Shown here piece after piece: positions 17,649-25,372 of a stretch of DNA of 33,654 bases. The DNA lies in NCBI GenBank assembly GCA_964592475.1, contig CAZQEZ010000039.1, forward strand, positions 1 to 33,654, written 5' to 3'. The translations under genes were made by a program, and so were the position numbers. Each line of letters opens with the position of its first letter. Positions within the stretch are counted from its first letter, which is position 1. The notes under the pieces are model-generated. The model searched no databases and was not told the DNA's origin. It worked only from the letters and a program-made list of their open reading frames with translations. This DNA is from CAZQEZ01 sp964592475. Lineage in GTDB: Bacteria; Bacteroidota; Bacteroidia; Cytophagales; Cyclobacteriaceae.

Positions 17649-19511
17649 ATGCAATACGGACAAAAGAAAAACATCTTTTTATTGATCATGATTTGGGTTA
17701 CTGGGTTTGCTCAAAGCCAACCTCAATTGTACCTATCCAATTATAAATTAGAAAAAATCAAAGCTGCTGTAGAAATTGACCATAGTCATCATGCTTTAGC
17801 GTATCAAAGCTTAAAGGAAAGAGTAGATGCAGGCTCTCTTGATGTGTATTTAGGTGACCCTAATCGCTATAATCGCTCCTATTTAGCTCAGGAGGCTGCT
17901 TTTGTAAGCTTGATCAGTGATAGCCGTGAGCAACAAAAAAAATATGCTCAACTTGCCTTAAATACTATAAAAAATATTTATGAAGATGCTGACCAAGAAA
18001 GACTGCCTCAAAATGGATATGGTCTCTCCAGAGCCATGATGCAACTTGGCCTAGCTTTGCCTTATACCTGGTGCAGGCAACATTGGAATAAAGAAGAGAG
18101 GCAATACCTAACTGATAAAATAAATGAAGCTTTAGATGCCTGGCTTACATACGATCACACCAATTTTGGCAATGAAAGAGGATCCAATTGGGTAGCAGTT
18201 TGTCGTGGTGGAGAGCTTACTTTAATGTTAGCGGCCAATCAAGTAGAAAAAAGAAGACAGCGCTATGATTTTTTAGTTAAGCAACTACTTTTGCACATGC
18301 AGAATGGCTATGGTAGCTTAGGTGTATCGCAAGAAGGAATGGGTTACATCGAATACGGGGTAACTTTTTTGTTAAAAGCGGTTTTTGCCGCGGCCAGTGT
18401 TGGTGATAGTACGTTATTGAATGAGGCCCAAAAGCACGAATGGTGGAGGTTGGCTATGTATTCGGAATCATTTCAACCTTTTGAAAGAAAATTTTTAATG
18501 ACTGGAGTGGCTGGCTCCAGTGCCTACAATGAAGGGTTTGCCAGCTTACTTCTTAACCTGGTGCCTCCTCTTTATAAACCATATTATAGCTGGTGGTACG
18601 ATATCCATATGGGTGTAAAAGCTCCATATGACGCTGGCGATAAGTTTGACAATCATCGTGCTGGTACTATTTGGGCAATACTCTATTATCCGGATACTGA
18701 TATTTCAATGGATCCAACTAACGTATTGCCACCCGCTATATACGACGATCATGGTTACTACTTTTTTCGCAATAGATGGCAAGATGAAAACGACCTGCTT
18801 TTGAGCTTAATGGCTGATAGCCATCACCATGGCAATGCATGGGACCAGCCAGAAGTGTTTTGTATAAATCTTATGGGGTACAACGACAGATTTTTTGGTG
18901 GACCGGGAAAAAAGCGTGAAAACAAATATTACACCACTTTACTGGTAAACGATAAATACAACATTGATAAATCAGTAACATTAACTGGCAAAACCGAATA
19001 TTGGCAACCAAACAATAATGGTGGTAAGCTCATTGTAAATGGTGGTGATCTTTACCAGCAATTAGGGGTAGATTTTGCCCAAAGGCACTTGATAGTAAAA
19101 TTTTTGTCGGATAATGAACTAATAATGGTATTATTAGATACTGTTCGTGCTTCTGAAAAAAATAGTTATACCTGGCAAGCTAATTTAGGTAGTAATGAAG
19201 AAAATAATTCGCTACAAATTTCCTTCAATAACATTAACGAGCGCCAGATTGCACTACATATTCAAGGACGTTCAAAGAGCAACCTTTATGGATGGTTTTT
19301 GTCTAACAACATTAAAGCTGAAAATATTGGAGACCCTATTCAGTTGAAGGTAGAAGGAAATAACGCGTCGATACTTAGCACATTTTGGCTGACTAATCAG
19401 CATGTAGTACCAGAGATACGATTTACCGAGGAAAAGGATCTTATAGTTTTAAAAATTCGAGATCAAACAATTATATACGATAAAAAACATAATGTTATTA
19501 AAATTGAATAA
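17649..19511 (+). CDS. Secreted heparinase II/III-like polysaccharide lyase
   Basis: From the ATG at 17649 the protein has 620 residues and a signal peptide (about 1-23, ending near Q-S-Q). The N-terminal half is helical, with N-E-R-G-S-N-W-V-A-V-C-R-G-G (175-188) and S-Q-E-G-M-G-Y (227-233), consistent with an alpha/alpha-toroid. The C-terminal half is strand-rich and opens with D-S-H-H-H-G-N-A-W-D-Q (390-400). A His-rich motif there, followed by a glycine-rich strand and T-T-L-L-V-N-D, is typical of the heparinase II/III C-terminal domain. The substrate is unknown. No SusC/SusD pair or other carbohydrate gene is adjacent. TAACTTTG (17636-17643) overlaps the expected promoter position but is very close to the ATG. 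Confidence 0.75.
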   Translation: MQYGQKKNIFLLIMIWVTGFAQSQPQLYLSNYKLEKIKAAVEIDHSHHALAYQSLKERVDAGSLDVYLGDPNRYNRSYLAQEAAFVSLISDSREQQKKYAQLALNTIKNIYEDADQERLPQNGYGLSRAMMQLGLALPYTWCRQHWNKEERQYLTDKINEALDAWLTYDHTNFGNERGSNWVAVCRGGELTLMLAANQVEKRRQRYDFLVKQLLLHMQNGYGSLGVSQEGMGYIEYGVTFLLKAVFAAASVGDSTLLNEAQKHEWWRLAMYSESFQPFERKFLMTGVAGSSAYNEGFASLLLNLVPPLYKPYYSWWYDIHMGVKAPYDAGDKFDNHRAGTIWAILYYPDTDISMDPTNVLPPAIYDDHGYYFFRNRWQDENDLLLSLMADSHHHGNAWDQPEVFCINLMGYNDRFFGGPGKKRENKYYTTLLVNDKYNIDKSVTLTGKTEYWQPNNNGGKLIVNGGDLYQQLGVDFAQRHLIVKFLSDNELIMVLLDTVRASEKNSYTWQANLGSNEENNSLQISFNNINERQIALHIQGRSKSNLYGWFLSNNIKAENIGDPIQLKVEGNNASILSTFWLTNQHVVPEIRFTEEKDLIVLKIRDQTIIYDKKHNVIKIE

Positions 19512-19518
19512 TTAAAAT

Positions 19519-19550
19519 TTTGTGAAAGAAACTGAATATTACTATCTTTG
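19519..19550 (+). promoter_or_regulatory. rpmE2 promoter, -33 and -7 elements
   Basis: TTTG (19519-19522), 20 bases, then TATCTTTG (19543-19550): a full match to the Bacteroidota promoter. It starts 8 bases after the lyase stop and predicts a leader of about 35 bases before the rpmE2 ATG. Confidence 0.85.
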
Positions 19551-19589
19551 CAATCCTTTTGTAAGCTTTTAAGAAAAATAATTATAAAT

Positions 19590-19835
19590 ATGAAAAAAGA
19601 TATTCATCCAGAGTACAGAGAAGTTGTTTTTCATGATTCATCTAGTGATCATAAATTCATGACTCGCTCTACTATTCAAACTAAAGAAACAATAAAAATG
19701 GATGATGGCAAAACCTACCCACTGGTAAAAGTGGAGGTTAGCTCAGCATCGCATCCTTTTTATACTGGTAAAAAATTATTTGTGGATACCGCTGGTCGTG
19801 TGGAGAAATTTAACCGCAGGTACAAGAAAAAATAA
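19590..19835 (+). CDS. rpmE2: 50S ribosomal protein L31 type B
   Basis: The 81-residue protein begins M-K-K-D-I-H-P-E-Y and contains S-H-P-F-Y-T-G-K (53-60) and a basic C-terminus ending R-R-Y-K-K-K. This matches the type B (zinc-free) L31: the CxxC zinc ligands of the other paralogue are absent. The open frame runs 14 codons upstream but the family start is the ATG at 19590, and the -7 element overlaps the extension. A dedicated promoter and a terminator make it a single-gene unit. Type B L31 replaces the zinc form under zinc limitation in organisms with both; whether this genome has both cannot be seen. Confidence 0.96.
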   Translation: MKKDIHPEYREVVFHDSSSDHKFMTRSTIQTKETIKMDDGKTYPLVKVEVSSASHPFYTGKKLFVDTAGRVEKFNRRYKKK

Positions 19836-19857
19836 TTTACATAAAGATTTTACTTTG

Positions 19858-19889
19858 AAGTCTCTGCCATTTTGGTTGAGACTTTTTTA
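19858..19889 (+). terminator. Rho-independent terminator of rpmE2
   Basis: AAGTCTC (19858-19864) pairs with GAGACTT (19878-19884) around a 13-base loop and runs into a T-tract. It lies 22 bases after the rpmE2 stop. Confidence 0.8.
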
Positions 19890-19923
19890 TTATCTGCTGT
19901 TTTTCATTTACCACCGCACACGC

Positions 19924-19931
19924 TATATTTG
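19924..19931 (+). promoter_or_regulatory. -7 promoter element of the GlmU-like/holB/rimK/hemC operon
   Basis: TATATTTG matches TAnnTTTG; TTTT occupies the -33 position 20 bases upstream (one mismatch). The first ATG of the operon is at 19959, about 25 bases after the predicted start. Confidence 0.55.
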
Positions 19932-19958
19932 TCTTAATAATTAACAATCATCGTGTTC

Positions 19959-21170
19959 ATGAATATCATCTTATTTGATCAGCCAGATTATTTTACTTCT
20001 TTGCTCCCACTCACTTATACTCGTCCTATCTCTCTTTTACGGGTTGGCATTCTTACTATAGCCGATAAATGGGTTAAATATTTAGATCATCCTATTAGTT
20101 ATCTAACAGCAGAATACCTGGAAGAAAAGTACAATTTTAAGTATGGTGGCGAAAACTTTCTTATCAATGGTGCTATTTGTCCTAATAAGGAATTATTAGA
20201 TGCACTGGATAGCTTAAAAATCGGTGAAGCGCTCTATCAAAATGAATTATTATTAGCTGCCAAAACAGATGATGGGGGTGTAAGGCAATTTGCTAATTTA
20301 AAAAAACCAAACACGCTTACAAAAATCAATTTTCCCCATCAATTTACGATTATAAAACATCCTTGGGATATTTTTCGAAATACGGCCGATCAGATTAAAA
20401 GAGATTTTGATCTATTAACCAAGGGAAGAACTAGTGCGGATATTAAAGACAATTATACTCGAACTTATAACGATTCTCAAATATTTGTAGAGGAAGGGGT
20501 TGATATAAAAGCAGCCATACTCAATGCAGAAAAAGGACCAATATATTTAGCTCCAAATAGCAGTATTTTAGAAGGAGCCATGATTAAAGGCGCATTTGCC
20601 TTAGGGCAGGATTCTGTGGTAAATATGGGAACCAAAGTTCGTGGAGATAGTAGTATTGGGCCTTTTTGTAAAATAGGAGGCGAAGTGAGCAATTCCGTAT
20701 TAATGGGCTACAGCAACAAAGCGCATGATGGGTTTATTGGCAATAGCATATTGGGCGAATGGTGTAATTTGGGTGCTGACACTAATACTTCTAACCTCAA
20801 AAACAACTACCTGCCAGTAAAAGTTTGGAACTACAATAGCGAAAGCTTTTATCCCACGGGAATGCAATTTTGTGGTTTAATTATGGGAGACCATAGTAAG
20901 TGTGGCATTAACACGATGCTCAATACCGGTACTGTAGTTGGTGTAAGTGCCAATATTTTTGGAGCTGGATTTCCACGTACATTCATACCCTCTTTTAGCT
21001 GGGGTGGTGCTCATGGTTTTAATACATTTAGACTGAATAAAACTTTTGAAACAGCCGAACTTGTGATGCAACGGAGAAACCAGGTTTTAAGTAAAATTGA
21101 TAAAAAAATATTGACTTCAATTTACGAAAAATCGGCAAAGTTTAGAGTGTGGGAGAAAAAAATAGAATAA
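19959..21170 (+). CDS. GlmU-family sugar-phosphate nucleotidyl/acetyltransferase-like protein
   Basis: The 403-residue protein resembles the alternative bacterial GlmU family (TIGR03991) of Bacteroidota. The N-terminus M-N-I-I-L-F-D-Q-P and L-L-P-L-T-Y-T-R-P-I-S-L-L-R (17-30) stands in for the usual pyrophosphorylase start L..AAGxGTRM, which is absent. The C-terminal half (about 180-345) is a left-handed beta-helix of hexapeptide repeats, with G-P-I-Y-L-A-P-N-S-S-I and G-D-S-S-I-G-P-F-C-K-I-G. It may help make UDP-GlcNAc for the envelope; this is inferred from the family name. An in-frame GTG lies two codons upstream of the ATG. It heads the operon; its stop overlaps the holB start by one base. 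Confidence 0.8.
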   Translation: MNIILFDQPDYFTSLLPLTYTRPISLLRVGILTIADKWVKYLDHPISYLTAEYLEEKYNFKYGGENFLINGAICPNKELLDALDSLKIGEALYQNELLLAAKTDDGGVRQFANLKKPNTLTKINFPHQFTIIKHPWDIFRNTADQIKRDFDLLTKGRTSADIKDNYTRTYNDSQIFVEEGVDIKAAILNAEKGPIYLAPNSSILEGAMIKGAFALGQDSVVNMGTKVRGDSSIGPFCKIGGEVSNSVLMGYSNKAHDGFIGNSILGEWCNLGADTNTSNLKNNYLPVKVWNYNSESFYPTGMQFCGLIMGDHSKCGINTMLNTGTVVGVSANIFGAGFPRTFIPSFSWGGAHGFNTFRLNKTFETAELVMQRRNQVLSKIDKKILTSIYEKSAKFRVWEKKIE

Positions 21171-22291
21171 TGAGATTTAGCGATATTCCAGGATTAGAAG
21201 ATACCAAAAAATATTTGACAAATGCTGTGGAAGGTGGGCATCTGGCGCACGCCTTGCTTTTTACTGGTGTTGTAGGAGCACCTAATTTAAATCTTGCCCT
21301 TGCATTTGCCAGTTACCTGAATTGCGATAATCGCATCAACGATGATGCCTGCGGACAATGCCCCTCGTGCAGCAAAAACAGTAAATTCATTCATCCCGAT
21401 TTACATTTTGTATTTCCGGTGAGCAGCACAAAAACAGTGAAAGGCAAAGACGTGGTGAGTACCAGCTTTTTAAAAGACTGGCGAAAATTTTTACTAGAAC
21501 AGCCTTTTGGTAATTTGCAAGATTGGAGCAACCACTATGGGGGTGAAAACAAAGAAGCAAACATCAGTAGGGAAGAAAGCCGGCAAATTATTCGTAATCT
21601 TAGCCTCAAAGCCTTTGAAGGTAAATATAAAATAATGCTTGTCTGGCTTCCTGAAAAGATGCATGTAACGGCTGCTAATGCCATTTTGAAAATATTAGAG
21701 GAGCCACCGGAAAATACAGTTTTTCTTTTGGTTACCAATGATGCCGAAAATTTACTCACTACAATTCTTTCAAGAACACAGCAATTTACAATTCCTAAAT
21801 TTCAAGACCAGGAAATTATCAATTATTTGGTTCAGCAAGAAACTCCTGCAGGTAAAGCAGCTCAACTGGCACATTTGGCAGATGGCAATATGAATCAAGC
21901 ATTAAAACTAGCAAGTGAAATTGAAGATGATAGCCATAAATTGTTTCGTGACTGGATGCGCCTTTGTTACGTGAAGGATTACAGTAAAATGGTTACCTGG
22001 GCAGATGTATTTCAGAAGCAAAACAGAATGCAGCAAAAAAGTGTTTTTCAATATGGGCTTAATATTTTACGTGAAGTGTTAGTGACATCCTTTCCCGAGG
22101 CGGGTTTATCAAAGCTTACCGGCGAGGAAAAAGAATTTGTCCGGAATTTTGCTAAAGTAATGGATTCGAATAAAATTAACATTGTATCAGAGTTGTTAAA
22201 TCAAGCTTACTATCACATAGAAAGAAATGCCAACCAAAAAATTACTTTTTTAGATTTATCATTGCAGGTAGCCAAAATTATTAGAGATTAA
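21170..22291 (+). CDS. holB: DNA polymerase III delta' subunit
   Basis: The 373-residue protein is a clamp-loader AAA+ subunit. It begins M-R-F-S-D-I-P-G-L-E-D-T-K, with H-L-A-H-A-L-L-F-T-G (24-33) at the degenerate P-loop, as in delta' subunits that do not hydrolyse ATP. A zinc-module C-G-Q-C-P-S-C lies near 60-70. A-N-A-I-L-K-I-L-E-E-P-P (167-178) is the family's diagnostic segment, followed by the sensor-like L-S-R-T-Q-Q-F. The frame extends seven codons upstream, but the ATG at 21170 overlaps the previous stop as TAATG and gives the family start. The next gene starts one base after its stop. Confidence 0.93.
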   Translation: MRFSDIPGLEDTKKYLTNAVEGGHLAHALLFTGVVGAPNLNLALAFASYLNCDNRINDDACGQCPSCSKNSKFIHPDLHFVFPVSSTKTVKGKDVVSTSFLKDWRKFLLEQPFGNLQDWSNHYGGENKEANISREESRQIIRNLSLKAFEGKYKIMLVWLPEKMHVTAANAILKILEEPPENTVFLLVTNDAENLLTTILSRTQQFTIPKFQDQEIINYLVQQETPAGKAAQLAHLADGNMNQALKLASEIEDDSHKLFRDWMRLCYVKDYSKMVTWADVFQKQNRMQQKSVFQYGLNILREVLVTSFPEAGLSKLTGEEKEFVRNFAKVMDSNKINIVSELLNQAYYHIERNANQKITFLDLSLQVAKIIRD

Positions 22292-22292
22292 C

Positions 22293-22742
22293 ATGGGCCA
22301 AAAAAATAAAATAATAATTGGCAGATGCGATGTGATTGATTTACCGGAACTGGGTATACAAGAAATTGCTGCAAAAATAGATACAGGGGCTTTTTCTTCA
22401 GCCATTCACTGCTCTCGTATTAAACTTCAAAAAGAAAATGATATTGAGTATTTATTATTCAAAATTCCGGGATCCCATCAAAAAAAGATGTTTAGGGTGT
22501 CAGATTATAAGTTAAAAAATATAAAAAGCTCATCTGGCCATTCCGAGACAAGATTTGTAATTAAAACAAAAGTACTTTTATTTGGCAAGATAATCAGAAC
22601 AGAATTTTCTTTAGCCAATCGCAGTGAAATGAAATTTCCGGTTCTTTTAGGAAGAAAGTTATTAAAAGATAGGTTTATCGTAGATGTATGCGAAATCGAT
22701 TTATCTAAAAAAGAAAAAACAAAAAAAACAACTAATCCATGA
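22293..22742 (+). CDS. RimB-type retropepsin-like protein (PF05618)
   Basis: The 149-residue protein carries A-K-I-D-T-G-A-F-S-S-A-I-H (27-39), the D-T-G-A motif of the retropepsin-like family often annotated as ATP-dependent zinc protease, and V-L-L-G-R-K-L-L (about 119-126). These proteins are often encoded beside RimK ligases. In Pseudomonas the RimB member of a rimABK operon modulates RimK. Its start lies one base after the holB stop, and its stop overlaps the rimK start as ATGA, so translation is probably coupled. Protease activity in this family is not well established. The C-terminus is lysine-rich. Confidence 0.85.
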   Translation: MGQKNKIIIGRCDVIDLPELGIQEIAAKIDTGAFSSAIHCSRIKLQKENDIEYLLFKIPGSHQKKMFRVSDYKLKNIKSSSGHSETRFVIKTKVLLFGKIIRTEFSLANRSEMKFPVLLGRKLLKDRFIVDVCEIDLSKKEKTKKTTNP

Positions 22743-23647
22743 ACCTTGTAGTACTTTCACGCAACACCAATTTGTATTCTACCAAGAGATTGATAGAAGC
22801 GGCACAACAAAAAGGCCATGATGCCAAAGTAATTGACCACTTAAAATGTGATGTGATAATCGAGCAGGGAGAACCCTCTATTTATTATCATGGAGAAAAG
22901 TTGGAGAATATTGATGCGGTCATTCCCCGTATTGGGGCTTCGGTCACCTTTTATGGTACGGCAGTGGTCCGACAATTCGAAATGATGAAGGTTTTTTCTG
23001 CGGTTGAATCTCAAGCAATTGTTCGCAGCCGCGATAAGTTGCGCAGTATGCAAATACTTGCGCGATCAGGAGTGGGATTGCCTAAAACTGCTTTTACTAA
23101 TTACAGCAAGGAAGAAAAAAACCTGGTAGAACAAGTAGGCGGCGCTCCTTTAATAATTAAATTATTGGAGGGCACTCAGGGTTTAGGAGTAGTATTAGCT
23201 GAAACCAGAAAAGCAGCCCAGTCGGTAATTGAAGCTTTTCATGGCTTAAAGGCACGGGTAATTGTACAGGAATTTATAAAAGAATCAAAAGGCACTGATA
23301 TACGTGCTTTTGTAATAGATGGTGAAGTAGTAGGTGCCATGAAGCGCACAGGCAAAGAAGGCGAATTTCGCTCAAATTTACATCGGGGCGGAAGCGCGGA
23401 AGTAATAAAGTTGAGCAGAGCTGAAAAGTCAGCAGCATTGAAGGCAACAAAAGCTTTAGGTCTTTCTATTGCCGGAGTAGATATGTTGCAAAGTGCCAGA
23501 GGACCATTAATTTTAGAGGTTAACTCTTCTCCGGGACTCGAAGGAATCGAAAAAGCTACACAAATAGATATTGCCGGTAAAATTATTGAATTCATCGAGC
23601 GCAACTACAATAAAAGAAATGCAACCAAAGGTAAAGTGAAAGAATAA
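22739..23647 (+). CDS. rimK: RimK-family ATP-grasp ligase
   Basis: The 302-residue protein has the RimK arrangement: an N-terminal domain starting M-N-L-V-V-L-S-R-N, with I-P-R-I-G-A-S-V-T (63-71), then an ATP-grasp domain with P-L-I-I-K-L-L-E-G-T-Q-G (about 136-147), an acidic Q-E-F-I-K-E-S (about 178-184), and the Mg-binding L-E-V-N-S-S-P-G-L-E-G (about 258-268). RimK adds glutamates to the C-terminus of ribosomal protein S6 in E. coli. rpsF is not in this window, so the substrate here is unknown. It sits between the RimB-like gene and hemC, overlapping both (4 bases and 1 base). Confidence 0.92.
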   Translation: MNLVVLSRNTNLYSTKRLIEAAQQKGHDAKVIDHLKCDVIIEQGEPSIYYHGEKLENIDAVIPRIGASVTFYGTAVVRQFEMMKVFSAVESQAIVRSRDKLRSMQILARSGVGLPKTAFTNYSKEEKNLVEQVGGAPLIIKLLEGTQGLGVVLAETRKAAQSVIEAFHGLKARVIVQEFIKESKGTDIRAFVIDGEVVGAMKRTGKEGEFRSNLHRGGSAEVIKLSRAEKSAALKATKALGLSIAGVDMLQSARGPLILEVNSSPGLEGIEKATQIDIAGKIIEFIERNYNKRNATKGKVKE

Positions 23648-24567
23648 TGCAACCAATTAAAATAGGTACCAGGAGCAGTAAATTAGCATTGTGGCAAGCC
23701 AATTATGTAGCTAATCGATTGAAAGCAGCAGGTGTACCTACTGACATTATAACCATAGAAACAAAAGGGGATAAAAAACTTGATGTAGCCATTGGCGCCA
23801 TTGGTAGCAAGGGCGTTTTCACGGAAGAAATTGAAGAGCAATTGGGATTGGGAACCATCGACTTGGCTGTACATAGCGCCAAAGACATGCAGTCCCGTTT
23901 ACCACAAGGCTTTGAATTGATTGCCTTTACCGAAAGAGAAGTGGTAAATGATGTTCTGGTGGGGCATAATAAAAACGTTAAGCTGGAGGAAGGTTGTGAC
24001 TGGGTGATAGGAACTTCTTCCACTCGCCGGGTGGCTACTCTGAGACATTATTATCCGCACATCAAAACCATTGCTGTAAGAGGAAATCTGCAAACCCGCA
24101 TCAAAAAAATGGAAAACGGACAATGCGATGCCATGTTGCTGGCTTTTGCCGGCGTGCATCGCATGGAATATGACCAGTTGATTTTGCAACATATGCCACT
24201 GGATATATTTACGCCGGCAGTAGGTCAGGGAAGCGTGGCAATAGAAATACATGAAAGATTGGCAGCAGATAAAGTGGAAATTATTAAAAAGCAGGTAAAT
24301 CATCCAGATACTGAAATTCGGCTTAGGGCAGAAAGAGCGTATCTGAAAACCATAGAAGGAGGTTGCAGCATTCCGGCATTTGCCCTGGCAGCATTAAAGG
24401 GTGACCAGCTGGAAATTAATGGGGGCATAATAAGCATGGATGGGCAAAAAATTATCCGGCACCAGGAGCGAGGAGACTTGAAACGGGCAGAAACTTTGGG
24501 CCAGCGATTAGCAGAGCGAGTTTTGGCCGATGGAGGTGCGGAAATAGTTGCGGGTTTTAAAGGGTAA
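23647..24567 (+). CDS. hemC: Porphobilinogen deaminase (hydroxymethylbilane synthase)
   Basis: The 306-residue enzyme joins four porphobilinogens into hydroxymethylbilane in haem and corrin synthesis. Landmarks: I-G-T-R-S-S-K-L-A-L-W-Q-A (6-18), H-S-A-K-D-M with catalytic Asp80, G-T-S-S-T-R-R (122-128), R-G-N-L-Q-T-R (145-151), and G-G-C-S-I-P with Cys240, the dipyrromethane attachment site. Length is normal. It is the last gene of the operon, its ATG overlapping the rimK stop by one base (TAATG). No other hem gene is adjacent. Downstream lies the repeat array. Confidence 0.97.
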   Translation: MQPIKIGTRSSKLALWQANYVANRLKAAGVPTDIITIETKGDKKLDVAIGAIGSKGVFTEEIEEQLGLGTIDLAVHSAKDMQSRLPQGFELIAFTEREVVNDVLVGHNKNVKLEEGCDWVIGTSSTRRVATLRHYYPHIKTIAVRGNLQTRIKKMENGQCDAMLLAFAGVHRMEYDQLILQHMPLDIFTPAVGQGSVAIEIHERLAADKVEIIKKQVNHPDTEIRLRAERAYLKTIEGGCSIPAFALAALKGDQLEINGGIISMDGQKIIRHQERGDLKRAETLGQRLAERVLADGGAEIVAGFKG

Positions 24568-24613
24568 GGGAGTGGCATGGTGGCTAGTTTCGCAGGCGCT
24601 CAAATTTTTAAGA

Positions 24614-24872
24614 GCCACTAAGACACGAAGACACTAAGGTTTTTAAAAAGTGAGGCTACAAAGACACGAAGACACGGAGGTTTTTTTAAACATAGCCACG
24701 AAGGCGCGAAGATTTATTAAGGGATAAATAAGCTATATTTGATACATTTCTTGGAGTCTTAGTGGCTTTGTGGCATTATTCTTTGTGTCTTTGCTGAATC
24801 ATTTCTTTGTGTCTTTGTGGCATCATTTCTTGTGACAATATTTCTTTAGTAAGGCCACAAAGATACGAAGAG
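24614..24872. repeat. Array of direct and inverted copies of a roughly 25-base repeat
   Basis: Plus-orientation copies built on GCCACnAAGACACGAAG occur at 24614-24647 (with ACACTAAGG and T-run), 24654-24690, 24694-24713 (degenerate) and 24853-24872. Inverted copies, such as TTTCTTTGTGTCTTTGTGGC, lie at about 24754-24775, 24779-24796 and 24802-24821. The direct and inverted groups could fold into long imperfect stems. The last plus copy is flush with the broken end of the histidine kinase. Unit lengths and spacing vary, and there is no fixed spacer, so this is not CRISPR. The whole hemC-to-kinase gap (24568-24874) holds nothing else. Confidence 0.85.
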
Positions 24873-24874
24873 TT

Positions 24875-25318
24875 TTAACCAATAAAATTTGATGTGATCT
24901 GCTTGATCCTTACTTTATCCCATTCTCCCTGTACAGGCCCCGGTGATGAAATACTTAAATCCGCCTTTGGGTAGGTAATCTGAAACTCCTGAACAATCTG
25001 TTCGCATTGTACAGTTAAATCCGTGGGGGTTTTATTGATGGATATGCCGCTTCCAAGCCGTAAATTTACTAGTTCGAGTAAATTATCAATTAATTCCTGC
25101 ATACGTTTGGTACTGGAGTCGATCGTCTTTACCATTTTTTTGTCGTTTTCAGTAAGATTCTCTGAGATTGAAAGGAGTTGTTGAGCGGTTGATACAGTAG
25201 AAAGTGGACTACGTAAATCATGTCCTAATATACCCAGAAACCAATTTTTGCTTTGATCCACTTTGGTATGATGAATTGTGTTATTCTCATTTCTGAAATT
25301 CTTTAGGTTAAGCAGCAT
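24875..25318 (-). pseudogene. Truncated sensor histidine kinase
   Basis: The 147-residue frame contains a HisKA dimerisation domain with the H box F-L-G-I-L-G-H-D-L-R-S-P-L-S (27-40, His33), the second helix M-Q-E-L-I-D-N-L-L-E-L-V, then the start of the HATPase domain ending W-D-K-V-R-I-K-Q-I-T-S-N-F-I-G. The stop follows immediately, at the point where the N box should continue with the catalytic N-A. The rest of the N box, G1, F and G2 boxes are missing in all frames downstream, where the repeat array begins. No sensor domain precedes it: only 55 bases separate it from the next gene. It cannot bind ATP by itself. A remaining dimerisation or phosphotransfer role is conceivable but unlikely. 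Confidence 0.8.
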
Positions 25319-25372
25319 TTTAACATTATCAAAAATACAATACTTCCAGTAACTAATTACATAATTTACTAT

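Noticed and set aside
22841..24578. Long minus-strand frames opposite rimK and hemC (for example 23899-24303 and 23239-23604)
   Set aside because: They are antisense shadows of well-identified genes, with low-complexity or Cys/Ser/His-rich translations.
24614..24872. Possible CRISPR array
   Set aside because: Units occur in both orientations with variable length and spacing; there are no uniform spacers and no cas genes.
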